A DNA stretch of 64,000 nucleotides from Dipteris shenzhenensis (GCA_047967505.1 CM106538.1), one strand, 5' to 3'. Counted from the first letter of the stretch, positions 43,156 to 55,836 are shown. The notes: a model not told the origin generated them from the letters alone. Numbers and translations: made by a program.

Positions 43156-43687
43156 CTAGTTCCTGTTAAGGAGCTCAAGAAAGCAGACCAAGTTCACGGT
43201 GTCTTGGTAAGAGGACCAGTGTTGCTTTCCTTTTTCGAGTTTGGGAGCAAATCTCTGCAGGTAGCATAGCCGGAAAGTGCAAGAGTGCATTGTCTCAGAT
43301 TGAGATGCCCTTCGTGGTGTGGCGAGAGGGCAGTATATGCTGCGGGAGAGGGCGAAGCTGTTGGTACTTTATTTTTTTGATTCGAGGCCATTTCGGGGCC
43401 CGTTTTGGAGGCGGAAGTTCTCCACAAGCATTGAGAAAAAGGCCCTGTTTTTGCTATGCGACCACTACTCTGCAGGTTAGTGAAAAGTTACCACAGAAAT
43501 TGCATCATATGCCTATGCACAGAGATATTGGGAGTTACAGAATCATCCTTATTGCCTGTTCATGCAAAATCGTCACTAGGAAGTGACTATGTGGTCAAAT
43601 ACCGCTTTTGTCAGTTTTGCAGATTTGCCCTTGTGAGGCAGAAGCTGTATTTTTTTACGGTGACAGAATATTTTGCAGTGTTTTGTA
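43156..43687 (+). other. Untranslated leader of element D
   Basis: Homologous to leaders of A, B and C. No coding. Confidence 0.75.
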
Positions 43688-44700
43688 ATAGCCTCTGATT
43701 CTATTTCATAGATTGTCACTGAAAAGCTTGACAAGAACAACTTCCAAGCATGGAAGTTTAGAATGACGAATTTCCTTATGGGAAAAGGCTATTGGGAGTT
43801 CATTACAGGAAATGAAGAAGAACCAGTTCTTCCTAATGTTCCCAATCAACAGGAAATGCAGGCATTCAAAGGATGGCATGAGAGAGCAAGAAACATTTTG
43901 TACTGGCTATCTATCAGTATTTCAAATTCTATAATTTTGCATATTCAGGATGCAAGTACACCAATGGAGGCATGGGATACTTTGGCAAAAATGTACAGCA
44001 CAAATACGCAAGCCAGGAAAATGTAGCTCAAGTAGGAGTTGCACAATGTGGAGAGAGAAAATATGAGCATCAATGACTACCACATGAAGGTGAAGAAAAT
44101 TGCAGATGCACTTGCTTCCATTGGGTCGTCAATGGAAGATGATGATTTAGTTTCTGTGACCTTGAATGGTCTAGGAAAGGATTATGCACAGTTCCGGACA
44201 TCCATTGCCGTCCATGAAAAATTTCCTGATTTTGAGGAGTTGTTTGCTCTTCTAATTTTTGAAGAGCAGAGAAATGGTGGTGCATCTTCTTCAGGAGGAA
44301 CTTCAAAATAAACTATCTTCTACTCAAATGCTGGAAGAGGTAGAGGCAGAGGTAGAGCAGGCCAAGATCTGGAGGCCCTAGTAGAATTCAGAATATGCAG
44401 CAAACTTAAGAAAACCAGTCCTATGGAGGAGGACGTGATAACTCTAGAGGCAAGGGGAGCCAAAGAGGTCATGGTGGATGGCAGAGAGGCCAAAATGCAA
44501 ACAGCAATGTTGAATGCTACTACTATGGTAAAATGGGTCATATGGCTAAAGACTGCTATAAAAAGCAGAATGACATCATGAATGGAAAATTACAACAAGG
44601 GAATTATGCATCTTCTAGTAGACAGGGTGATGATAGAAATGAGCATCTGTTTATGGTGCAGCACATGACCAATTCTATGACAAGTGCAGAAGAAAGCAAT
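43688..44700 (+). pseudogene. Gag of element D
   Basis: The start codon has become ATA (43688). CAG to TAG stops lie at 43709, 44024 and 44033. Readable parts: LDKNNFQAWKFRMTNFLMGK, FKGWHERARNILYWLSIS, YHMKVKKIADALASIG and a zinc knuckle in which CYYCGKMGH reads as YYYGKMGH (first Cys lost) near 44515. A single copy of the segment duplicated in B. Confidence 0.88.
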
Positions 44701-45136
44701 GATGTGTGGTATGTTGACTCAGGTGCATCAAACCACATGACAGGTCATGCAGAATGGATGCAGGATGCAAGGAAAATGGAAAGACCAGGATTTGTGGAGA
44801 CTGGTGATGATCCTGCACATCCTATTGTGCAGATTGGTAAATTTCCTTTGTCTATGCAGGATGGGAAAAAGAAATACCTGTCTGATGTATTTCATGTCCC
44901 GAATATCACCAAGAACCTGGTTTCTGTTGATCAAATGGTTGAGTAGGGCTTGCAGGTCAGATTTAATCCTCATGGATGCTTTGTTGAGGATATGAAAAAT
45001 AACGGTCGCTTGATAGCAAAATGAAAGAAGAAGGGCAGGATGTTTACATTGGATGCGGACATGCCTGAATTGAGTGCAGCAATGTTTGCACATGGGACCG
45101 GTGTAGTTGTAGATGTTGATATCTGGCATAAACGCA
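44701..45136 (+). pseudogene. Protease of element D
   Basis: VWYVDSGASNHMTGHAEW with intact DSG, then VFHVPNITKNLVSVDQM. Stops at 44944 (GAG CAG to TAG) and near 45022 (GGA to TGA). The region ends at WHKRI, where foreign sequence enters. Confidence 0.88.
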
Positions 45137-45492
45137 TTGTAGGAGTATTATGAAGCTAAAAAATGACTTTTAATTGGAAAAGTTAGAAAGAAATTGTGGC
45201 TTGTACATGCATGCATGTATGTGTCAATGTCAAGAGAGTTCTTGTTGCATACTTTAAAGTAAAGAAACTATCTAAAAGTACGAGTATTATGAAGGAAATA
45301 AATGTCTAGAATAACTCCACTCCTTAATGAATATGAGATAGGAGAAGCCCAATATACTTGATGATGGTGCTTCCTTAGATTCTCACCTTGTCTTCAGAAA
45401 AATTTGGGTGAAATATCTTCTTGTATTGTTGAACTGAGTTGCCCACCCTCTATCTAAAAACTACCATTGGCAATGTATGACTCAAATCAATG
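45137..45492. other. Insertion in the pre-integrase region of D
   Basis: About 355 bp absent from B and C, replacing about 28 bp between KRIGH and QAQNIV. No LTR, TIR, poly(A) or target duplication was recognised, and there is no coding. Confidence 0.75.
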
Positions 45493-46260
45493 CAGGCCCA
45501 AAATATTGTTGCATGATTGCCTAAATTCAAGGTTGCCGAAATGCATAAGATATGTGAAGCCTATCAATTTGGAAAACAGGCAAGGAAACCATTTCCTAGA
45601 CATGTTCAAGAGAGTAAGAAGCCATTGGAATTAATCCACTCTGATGTGTGGACTACTAAAGCTGCATCTATTGGAGGCTGTCATTATTTTGTCACTTTTA
45701 TTGATGACTATAGCAGAAAAGTTTGGGTGTATTTTACGAAAAAGAAAAGTGAAGTGTTTGGGCATTTCAAAGCTTTTAAAGCTATGGTTGAAAAAGAAAC
45801 AGGCCTGCAAATAAAATGCCTAAGGTTAGATGGAGCGAGAGAGTACCTCTCAAATGAGTTTGCAAGGTTCTTGTAGGAGCATGGCATAAAGCAGCAATAT
45901 TCATGCAATCATACCCCACAGCAAAATGGACTTGCAGAAAGGAAAAACAGGCATATTGGAGAGGTATCTCGGGCCATGCTAAATGAAAAAGACCTACCAG
46001 ATTATTATTAGGTTGAAGCAGTTGTATAGCAGTTTACATAATGAACATGACTCCCACTGTAGCAATACATGGCATGACGCCAGAGGAGATGTATACTGGT
46101 AGGAAACCAAATATTTCTCATTTGAAAATTTTTGGTTGCATTGCCTATGTTCATGTGCCAGATGAGTTGAGGTCCAAGTTGGATCCAAAAGCTGAGAAGT
46201 GCATCTTTATTGGTTATTCTCTGCAGTAGAAAGGGTATAGATGCTATAACCCTTCTACTC
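45493..46260 (+). pseudogene. Integrase of element D
   Basis: [41 protein letters not shown] (RSDGGGEY in B), [27 protein letters not shown] and [14 protein letters not shown]. The triad residues D, D and E are still present. Stops at 45874 (CAG to TAG), 46009 (TGG to TAG) and 46227 (CAG to TAG), plus a short deletion near 46022. Confidence 0.9.
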
Positions 46261-46271
46261 GTAAGTTTACA

Positions 46272-47540
46272 GTGAGCAGAGATGTTTTTGATGAGATGAG
46301 CAGCTGGTATAAACCAGTAAATGTGATTGATGATGTAGATGCACAAAATGGTAATGCTACACAGAATTCACAACAGCAATCACAAAATATTAGTGGACCT
46401 GCACTGTCCTCTAGCAGTGGTTCACATACTTCACCATGGACACGTAGATTGAGATCAAGAGGATCTCCTCAAAGCAATGCAGATAGTGGTATGCAGGTAT
46501 CACAAAAAGGAAAAGAGAAGGCAGATCAGCCCATGTTTGATGTGAATGCAGGTCACTCTTATGTGGATGGTGAATCCAGTGGCTCAGAACATAGCATTGA
46601 TGATGAGTTGGGTATTCCTTCTGTTGTTACACCTACAGTAAGGAAAACCAGGGATGTTTTGAGAGCACCTGGAAGTGAGCCTATTTTGGGCAGGTATACC
46701 AGAGCTAGGTATCCTGTGGATAGGCTGAAATATGATGGATTTACAGCCATTCACTATGCCTATATGGTCAAAGTGATACAGGAACCAGAACCCACTTCTT
46801 TTGAGCAAGCCATGGGAAAAGAAAAATGGGAGAAAGCCATGGATGAAGAAATAATTGCCTTGGAACCAAATGCTACATGGGAATCGGTGCCTTTGCCTAA
46901 AGACAAGAATGCGATTGGCTGTAAGTGGGTTTATAAGGTGAAGCACAATGTAGATGGTACTGTGAACAGATACAAGGCAAGATTAGTTGTCAAGGGGTAT
47001 GCACAGGCATATGGCATTGCTTATGAAGAAACATTCAGTTTGGTTGCAAGGATGGCAACCGTAAGAGCAGTCATTACTAGGGCTGCATCAAAGGGATGGT
47101 CTTTACATCAGATGGATGTAAAGAATGCCTTCTTGCATGGTGATTTGCAAGAAGAGGTCTTTATGGAGCAGCCACTAGGTTATGTTCATGCTGTTCATCC
47201 TGAGTTTGTTTGCAGGTTGATGAAAGCCTTGTATGGCTTGAAGCAAGCACCTAGAGCATGGTGTGACAAGATAGGATAGTATCTTGTCACTATTGGCTTT
47301 TAAATTTTCAAGGCAGATTTCTCACTTTATGTGAGAAAAACAGAGAAAGGTATTATGCTGCTTGTCATTTATGTTGATGATTTGATCATCACAAGTGATA
47401 GTGATGAAGATATCCTTCATGTGAAAATGCTATTGAAGCAAAAGTTTGAGATGAAGGATTTGGGAGAGCTGCGTTATTTCTTGGGCATTGAGGTGATTAG
47501 ATCATCAAGTGGGATACGGCTCTTACAAAGGTAGTATGGA
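46272..47540 (+). pseudogene. Linker and reverse transcriptase of element D
   Basis: A Ser/Gln/Asn-rich linker, then [60 protein letters not shown] and LGIEVIRS. Stops at 47277 (CAG to TAG), 47301 (CAA to TAA) and 47532 (CAG to TAG). No frameshift across the B breakpoint near PEFVCRL, which shows B's two bases are an insertion. Confidence 0.9.
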
Positions 47541-48370
47541 TTGGACATGCTGTCCAAATATGGGATGACAGGCTATAAGCCTATTTCAGTTCCGTTGAAG
47601 CAGAATGTGAAGGTGAGCACACATGTAGGTGAGCTTCTGGAAGACCCTACTATGTACAGATGCATAGTAGGAAGTTTGATTTATATGACTATTATTAGGC
47701 CAGATTTGAGCTATGCTATTGGATTGGTAGGTCAGTTTATTCAGGCTCCAAGGAAACTGCATTTGGATGTGGCTAGATGCATACTCAGGTATGTGAAGTC
47801 CACATTGCAGTATGGACTATTTTATGAGACTGGGGTTCAGATACAGTTGCATGGATACACTAATGCTGATTGGGCTGGTAGTATTTCTAATAGACGATCT
47901 ACCAGTGGATATGTGTTCTCTTTTAGGAGTGCTGCAGTCACTTGGAGCAGCAAGAAACAGCCTCAGTTGCCTTGTCGAGCACAGAGGCTGAGTAGAGGGG
48001 TGTAGCAATGGCTGCATGTGAGGTAACTTGGTTGCATAAGCTACTTTATGATATGCATCACTCTACAGATGGGCCAGTTGTCATTTATTGTGACAACATG
48101 AGCAGTATACACTTGGCAAATAACCCACTCTATCATGCTAGAACAAAGCACATTGAGGTGCATTATCACTATGTGCGGGAGAAGGTTTTACTATGTCTTA
48201 TTGATCTAGTTTATGTCAGCACAAAGGATCAGGTAGCTGACATATTCACGAAGGCATTGGGCACAGAGAAGCTATGCAAGTTCAGAGACCTACTTGGTGT
48301 GCAGGATTTGGGATTGAGCTCGAGGGGGAGTTTTGAGATATCGACCTCCACTCGTGATATGCCAGGGTGA
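47541..48370 (+). pseudogene. RT C-terminus and RNase H of element D
   Basis: MDMLSKYGMTGYKPISVP, NADWAGSISNRRSTSGYVF (first catalytic Asp of DADWAG now Asn), a frameshift in the STEAEY region near 47965, then YCDNMSSIHLA, ARTKHIEVHYHYVRE and VADIFTKALG. It ends at 48370, 40 bp inside the 3' LTR as in B. Confidence 0.88.
48321..48330 (+). promoter_or_regulatory. Polypurine tract of element D
   Basis: CGAGGGGGAG immediately before the 3' LTR. Confidence 0.8.
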
Positions 48371-48631
48371 CCATTGTGCATTTATGTCACCGACTTGTTA
48401 GCTACAGATGCGGTTGGTACACCGCCCACGAATAATAGCTGGATGATAGCTATCCTTATGTACTCTAGTTCGTGGCTCAGTTAGTATGCCACCTTAGTTA
48501 GCTGAGTTTGGTTTGAGACCCACATATAGGGTTCTTCTATTTCTCTGTACTAGAGTTCTTTTGGCTTACACAGCTAAGAAGAGGAAAACTATTTAAGTGA
48601 GACTCCTTCCTTCTCTCCTACTATCTTCACA
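48331..48631 (+). repeat. 3' LTR of element D
   Basis: 301 bp, with about 50 bp missing after AAGAGGAAAACT compared with the 5' LTR. Confidence 0.9.
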
Positions 48632-48636
48632 CTTGC

Positions 48637-51600
48637 AATTATGTTTGCATGCATACTTTGGTTCGGTTCCAGCAGAAGACCAGATAGACTTTGGATTTTT
48701 CCCCACACGTTTCAAATTTGCCAAACCAAAATGCTAACTCGGTGGAAATCACCAAACAAAGTGTCTTGCGGATTGGTCTTAATAGAGAAGATTTGTGTTT
48801 GCACTTCATGGATCACCTGTTGCTTTCAAGAGAAGCATGCTTAACTTGCAGCTACAGAAAATGCAAGTCTCGGGCATGACATTGCAGGCACTAACGAGTC
48901 GGCATGGGGAGTTGCACAAACCCCGCATGTGTATTGTGGTTGTCAATGTGTAACACCCCTATATAAGAGACGCTACAAGATACATAGGAAACATACTCAT
49001 GCGAATAAGGAATACATAGAGAATAGCAAAAAGGAGACAAACACCTCTACAAAATATGTGATGCATGAATAATTTGATTGCTCATCAAGGACTCTGGTCT
49101 CATGAATACAAGAATGCGATTACAACCATCATATCCACCCATGGCGGTTGCGGATACTTGCACCCCTAGGAATCTGTGCTACATCTGCATACTCTATTAA
49201 TGCCTTAACATATTTTATCAAGCACTTCATTCCATCTTCCAGCATAGTCTTAGATTGGTGAGATGTTGCACTAGGAAGAGGGCTTCTAATTTCCACTAGA
49301 AAACGTTACGGTAGGTTCAAGCTAGGAATTTTTAATTAATTCCTAGCCATTGGGTGTACCAGTGGAACATGAATAAATACATATTTAATATTTAGATGTT
49401 AACCTATAATATAAATATGAGACAGTTATAGACATGAGGACACCACCTATTGGGTCTAACTCCAAGTCTTGAATATGCCTTTTTGAATATAGACGAGAGA
49501 GATTTGGGAGAGATGAATGAAATGAAGAGATTTTGATATTTGAAATACTATGAAATGTTTACAGAGTCTGCCATTTCTAACTGTTTTGCCTTTCACACTT
49601 AGTTTTCTATTTGCAAGAGTCAACCGTTCTAATCCTATATCTTGTGCTTTAAGTATGGTGTGTCCATTGTTTGGTTTGATGTAGTTTTGTGAAGGTCTTA
49701 TCAATACTCCAGGAGAACTTCAGTACAAGTAGTCACAAAAATCTCTGTCTTGTATCCATATGTTTAATATTCAATCTAACATATGACTTATGCTCATAAT
49801 TTTAGAGTCCAAGAAGCACATAAACAATGGGGGTTTTGGAGGTATTCTCTTTTTAATGAAATAGCATTGCCTCTTACCAAGTTGCAAGAAATTTGGTGCA
49901 CATTGCAAAATAAAGGAGGGACAACCCTTTGGTTCCTACACATATTGTGGAGCATAGCCCTCGTAGATGCTCAAAAGTGCCCATTGGCAATATGGGGCCT
50001 GAGACATAGCAAACCATGTGGCCCTCAACTAGTTGCAAGTGAAGTATGATTCTCTAAAGTTGGTGCTCACTTCTCTCACTTAGAAGCACAAGAATCTACA
50101 GGCGAATCATGTGGCTTTGCTAATCCAACTCCAAGAAAGTCAAGTATGTCTTCAAACTATAGATGTCAAGGTCATGGAAGTGTGCAATTGGTGCATTTTT
50201 TATGACAAACTATTAGAAACTTGAGTCCCGTGCCCACTATAGCACTTGCTCTAGGCCCTTCAAAAGAACTTCCTCTGTTGTAGGTTGAGAGTACAAGATT
50301 TTGGTCTGAGAACAAGGTCTTGGACGACCGGTTGTGCACATTGGAGCAAATTGAAAGATTGATGTGAACACGCCTGGATCTGGATGAGCACCCCAACAAG
50401 AGGCCATGTCAACATGGACCTGATGATGAGGATGATCCATCTAGCCAAAGAGGCCATCAGTCTTCCCATGCAGACCCCATCCAATGGTCACATCCCATCA
50501 ATGTCCACCAAGATGACTGGCTCCAAGACTGTTGCCTCTAAAGGCACCAAGCAAGTAGGTACCTAGCCCACTACAAGTTTAGCACTCACTTTTGATGATG
50601 AGTCTATAGCTCATGTGTTGCTAATGCTAGATTCCAAGACTTGACTACCTCAGGTTATGCCTACAAGCCTGAGACACTCTCCTGACAAGACATCATCACA
50701 TGGTTCATCCCAGCCTCTTCTTCCATTTACTGAGCCTCTACCTCTTGCCTCAGACACCTTGCCAACAACCCTCTTTACCTGGTAGACATTCTATGGTTCA
50801 TCCCTAGAAAGGAGGATGTTAGAGTGACCTATCGCAATTTGTATACAACAATGGCAGCACTCAAAATGAAGCAACTGCCTCCCGGCCTCCAATCATTGAA
50901 GTCACCCTGTTTGACTAGCCACTCTTGAATTTAATCTCACAATCAGGGAGAAAGTAGAGCGCTTAGCGACGACCAACATACAAGGTAGAGTATCTAGCTA
51001 TTTGGTTTAGAGTATGTGAACTCCCCCAACCAATTTCTCTCACCTCACCTACTTATTATGCTAAGTTTCTCTAATTGATTGAGTAGCATAATTGTTGCCA
51101 AAATAGCCAATGCATGAAACACACTGACCTCTTGTCACAATGAATTGAAGTTAATCTAGTTACATACCTTGCTATTAAGTAAGATGGCCTTCTTGCTTTG
51201 AATTGTGAAGTAGCATTGTCTGACCATACCCAACACCTCTTAAACTTTTTTTCCAACTGCGTTAGATAATGATGGTGCAATAAGAATAAAAAGACTATCA
51301 TGTTGTTTATCAGTAGAGATGTAAAAATTGTACTCCTTTTTTAGTTCCCCCCTTTGCATGTGCACAAGAATTGTGCACCGCTGATTGTGTCAATGCCTCG
51401 CGACTGTACTTCATTCTACATTCGTAAAGAATAGCTTTGTCCAAAATCTACAACAGAGACCACCACATTGTTTGAGTCTCTTGAGAGACCTTCTTTGTAT
51501 TGGGAGTGATGCCTCTATGCCCTCAAATTGTCTGCAACAAAGAACTTAGTCAACAGTCAACATTGACAAAGTTTTCTTTATACAACATGCCAATTATCTT

Positions 51601-51950
51601 CTTCTTACCTTCTTAGATTTCTCCGTTGTGACATACTCATATGGTCTCCATTTAACTACAAATCCATCAATGTCGTTCAACACATGTGGACAAACGAGAA
51701 CCCTAGAAACCCCACACTCATTGCATTTCCCCAATAGGCATTATTTTTTATGACATTGGCATCCATCACCTTTTGGACATACCATAGATGTCCATTGATC
51801 TTTAACACAACCATAAGTTGATATCATCGCTTAACAGCTTGTCTCACCTTGTACAGACAATACAAAGGCAATCACAAGCCATATTGTGTAGTGAAAACCT
51901 CATCTGGTTAACTAGCAATTCCATGCAAACATGAGAGATACAATAGCAAG
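48637..51950. other. Unassigned 3.3-kb interval
   Basis: No domain recognised on either strand. Longest open stretches (49783-50049 plus, 51071-51301 minus) show no family motif. Wording near 50350-50560 (LDEHPNKRPCQHGPDDEDD) is protein-like but broken by stops. Possibly very old repeats. Confidence 0.4.
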
Positions 51951-52552
51951 TGTTCCTCTCATGTACCTTCCTCACGTAGTATGGCATCAACTTTTGAAAT
52001 GCTCAAAACTCAATGTCAAATTCAAGGTGCTCCTCTTTATCTGCACAAAATGGCAAGTTACTTCTTACTAATCACTCTAAGTTTTTTACTGGAAGAGAAA
52101 CCTTTGTGGAACATCGTAGCATTGTCAACCACAAGTACTGAGTAAGTCCATTAGCACTTTAAATAGTATATACTGCACAGTACTCTTTACATTGTATAGA
52201 ACTAAATATACTATATATGTAGCCCTTATGAGTGAATAGTACAATGACTGCAAGTGTTTCTCTCATGTACCTTCCTCAAATAGTATGGCGTCATCTTTTG
52301 AAAAGCTCGAAACTCAATGTCAAATTCAAGGTGCTCCCCTTCATCTACACAAAATACAAGTTACTTCTTACTCATCATTCTAAGTTTCTTACTGGAAGAG
52401 AAACCTTTCTGGAATATGATAGCATTGTCAACCACAAGTATTAAGTCCATTAGCACTTTAAATATTGTATATACTGCACAGTACTATTTATGTTATATAG
52501 AACTAAATATACTCTATATGTAGCCCTTATGAGTAAATAGCACAATCTATCA
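51951..52552. repeat. Tandem duplication, ~304-bp unit
   Basis: 51951-52254 and 52255-52552 are about 90 percent alike (both with TCTCATGTACCTTCCTCA, AAACTCAATGTCAAATTC, TTTACTGGAAGAGAAACC and CTTATGAGT). No coding. Confidence 0.88.
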
Positions 52553-52799
52553 ATGTGCTATCACCACTATCCCTACTATCAAGAATACTACCTCTACTTG
52601 CTACATAACCTTGACTTTTAAAAGTGAAGTTGATACAATGTAAACCTACCCCTCATGAAACTCAAAATACATTACACAAATGTACTAATTGTACTAACTG
52701 TGGGACTAGCAATATAACAGTTAGTGTCCTATATAGTGCCACAAGGATAAAAAAGTTAACACTTTCTAAATCCTAGCAAAGATAAGATTAATCTTGATT

Positions 52800-53165
52800 T
52801 TAAGAAATCTAATTGTATATATAGTACTATTTAGAGTAAATACATAATATGTACTTATTAAATCTAGTAGTATATATAGTGTTGTTTAGAGTACTATTAG
52901 TATTGAACATATAATATGTATTGCACATAGTTTGTACTTATCTAACTATTAATTCTATAGCACACACACACACACACACACAGAGTACTGTTTAGAGTAA
53001 TATTAGTACTGTGCATAGTACGTACTTATCAAATCTATTTGAGAATGCTATTAGTATTGAATACATAGTATTTCTTCTTATGCATAGTATGTACATAACA
53101 AATCTAATTATGTATATAGGATTGTTTGGAGTACTATTAGTACATAGTATGTAGTTATCAAATGT
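52800..53165. repeat. Degenerate AT-rich tandem repeat
   Basis: Irregular units containing TATATAG, TTTAGAGTA, CTATTAGTA, CATAGTATGTACTTATC and AAATCTA, with a (CA)n at 52965-52981. Confidence 0.7.
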
Positions 53166-53689
53166 GTTGTGTACTTAACAAAACAACAATAATGAACAAG
53201 AGAACAAAAAACAACAAACCTCAGCCACATCTAGCAAATGCAAGGCATGGCTTTCATAACCTTAAATCAACTACACACTACATAACCTTAGGACTAAAGC
53301 AATCACTTCTGCATTTATGTCCTCTGAAAGTGATTAAAAAATTTCATCATGTATATACACCCAGTGCTTTTTTGAGTTATGGGAGTGAATGCCCAGAGCC
53401 TTAGCAATTTTTCTATCAGAGCCCTAGTCTTCTCGTGTACTATCACAACAATCATGAATCCCTTGAAACTCCTTAAAAGCATCCCAAGCACTAGCATTAC
53501 TAGCTGGCTTCAGTCAGCTTTTTGGCCAACTTATGCTAGGACCACCTTCACCTTCATGAGATGGTCATGTACCTGATCCCCTTCTTCAATCTAGATCTGT
53601 CCCTCATGTGGAATGCTCTTTGCTTGTCACATCTTGACATGTAGTCTGTGAGAGGATACTTGGAATTGCCCAATCAAGATGATTCGATT
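53166..53689. other. Unassigned interval
   Basis: No gene recognised. May be part of the LINE remnant to its right. Confidence 0.4.
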
Positions 53690-54640
53690 ATAAAACTCCT
53701 CTCCAATGATCTCTCTAGAAGCTGAGTTTTACCGAAAGCTCCTGAATTGTTAGCCAAGTCATATATGAGTGGACTTGTAGAAGATCCTCTCTGATGGCCT
53801 AGTTCAGCTCACAATAGGTGACCAAAATGGATGGGGCATTAAGACTATAGTGAAAAAGTGTCAATCTCTCTAGAGCATTCCTCTCACTCACTAGCTCTAA
53901 GCACACTACTCCATAGCTAAAGATTTTCGTTTTCTAGGTCTATGAACTACCTATTGTCCAAGCGTACCAACTCCTCTGATTTCCCTTTATTGCCAATATC
54001 ATACACAAGGTCATGACCAACCAACAGAGCCTACATCGTCCTCATGTTGTGGTGCTGAAGTTATATCAATTACTTGAGACCAGTCTATCTCAGATAGATC
54101 TAAGCTCCAAAAGAGACTTCCAAATATCTCAGTTGGGTGAATAAGAGAATTGAAGAGGAGACTCTGGTCTTGGGATCATGAAGGTATGTATAAGGGGCAA
54201 CAATGTCAACTGGGACCTCGTCTCAAAAGTGAATTGCTCAATGGACGATTGGTGAGATGTGTTTAAGATAGTTACATTGGTTTTCCCAAGGTTGACCTTC
54301 AGATCATGTGTCTTACAAAAAGTCTGACATGCATCCAAGTCTCATTAGAAACACTCAGTTAAGGAGAAGAGTAAAACAAAGGTTAACCTTCATATCATGT
54401 GTCTCACATCAAGTCTAAAGTACATCTAAGTGTTATTGGAAACCCTCGGATGAGGAGGAGAGTAAAGCCATATCATTTGCAAATAATAGAATCAGAATCA
54501 GAGATCCACCTAAGGATGAGCATGCTCCACCTAGTCTTGTGATGACTCAAGCTCTTCAATGTATGGGCAGATAAGGTTGTTGATCAAGGGCAGCCTGCTC
54601 GATTGTCATCCTCACTCTACTTGAGTCTAGGAGAGGACAC
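53690..54640 (-). pseudogene. LINE reverse transcriptase remnant N
   Basis: Minus strand. DDNRAGCP (decayed RQGCPLSP), then a clearly readable post-catalytic segment at 54129-54338: DACQTFCKTHDLKVNLGKTN followed by NTSHQSSIEQFTF, the pattern of the RT thumb in LINEs (usually ...LKVNLxKTKVMIF). A near-duplicate of the LTLRCTLDLM/DACQTFCKTHD region lies at 54370-54450. Decayed in several frames. Confidence 0.65.
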
Positions 54641-55789
54641 AAAACAAAACTAATACATAGAAAAATACCACGAGACTCAAGCATATACTACCATGTTATT
54701 ATTTAAAGAGCCTAGAATCTCTACAGAATCAAAAATAAAATGGGGGGGACGAGCATTTTTTGAGCGTCCGAGCGAAGGAAAAAAAAAGCTTCCAACTATG
54801 CAAAAATATGACAAAGATAGATCAGAAGAAAACATAGTTTCACTTAGAAATATGAAAAGTATTATAGGAATGCCTATTTTATACACGAATATTTATGTGA
54901 ATCTTTGGGAATGGTGAGAACATAATGGGATGGCTTTTGAAGAAACCCACGTGTAGAGTAGACTTCTCTATGAAAACTCCCTTATGATTCTTCTTACAAC
55001 TTTTTACTTAATAGGGGGTGACATTGAAAAACCTCTCTCAACCTATCTTCATGAAAGGGTTTCTCCAAAGAAAACTCATTGAAACAAGCCATCAAGGTAG
55101 TTTCGCCAGGGAAACCCCTTTGAACAAGGTTTTTCAAGGTAGTTTCGCTGGCGAAACTACCTTGGACAGCACTTTTAAAAGTGACATAACTTTCACATCC
55201 AATGTTCAAATATCATCATTCAGCCACTCAAATTGATTGGAAAACCCCATTTGAACACATATATGGGTTATATTTTGGAAAACCTTGCATATATACTATG
55301 AAATATTACATGTATTTTATGAGAGTGATATATAAGCCCAAGTTAATACTTATTTATAGTAATTTAAACTTTTGTAGAAACATGTCCATAAATATCTTGT
55401 TATTAATACTATAAAAACACTTGAAAGATATTGCCATATGATATAAATTGTTTAATAAGTAATTATTTATGTATAATATTATTATATTGAGAGTGATTAT
55501 GAGGGACGTTTCTTAAATGAATTATTTTTCTATACTTTTTTAAGGTAATAACAAGGGTACAAAGGGATGTCTATGAATAAGAAGATTTATGTTATGTAAA
55601 AATGAATGAGTGACTAATTTGTATATTTTTATGATAAAGGGATCTAGTTCTAATGAAAATAAAAGTGTAAAAACCATGTTTCCTAAAGAAATACTATTTT
55701 TAAAATATCTTGAAAAACACGCTCGTATAAACCTGCTCATAGGTTTTTGCTCGTAAAATTGACGCATCCTAAAATGGGGAGGGGGAAGG

Positions 55790-55790
<1 letters not shown>
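54641..55790. other. Unassigned AT-rich interval
   Basis: No gene. Contains a 30-bp palindrome (55135-55164) within a patch where AAGGTAGTTTCGC(C/T) and GGGAAACCCCTTT-like words recur (55030-55170). Confidence 0.45.
55135..55164. repeat. 30-bp palindrome
   Basis: CAAGGTAGTTTCGC, two bases, then its exact reverse complement: 14-bp perfect arms. The left arm recurs in direct orientation at 55093-55106. Confidence 0.9.

Positions 55791-55795
<5 letters not shown>

Positions 55796-55836
<41 letters not shown>
55796..55836. repeat. (GA)n microsatellite
   Basis: About 40 bp of pure GA. Confidence 0.97.

Larger units (their letters stand above)
42792..48631 (+). mobile_element. Ty1/copia LTR retrotransposon D, full length, decayed
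   Basis: 5840-bp plus-strand member of the B/C family. LTRs 42792-43143 and 48331-48631, PBS 43144-43155, PPT 48321-48330, imperfect target duplication CTTGA/CTTGC (42787-42791, 48632-48636). Both LTR starts have lost TG (TATTGAG, TTTTGAG). The 3' LTR lacks about 50 bp. All domains are present but carry at least ten nonsense changes, eight of them CAG to TAG, and a 350-bp insertion in the pre-integrase region. Confidence 0.93.
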
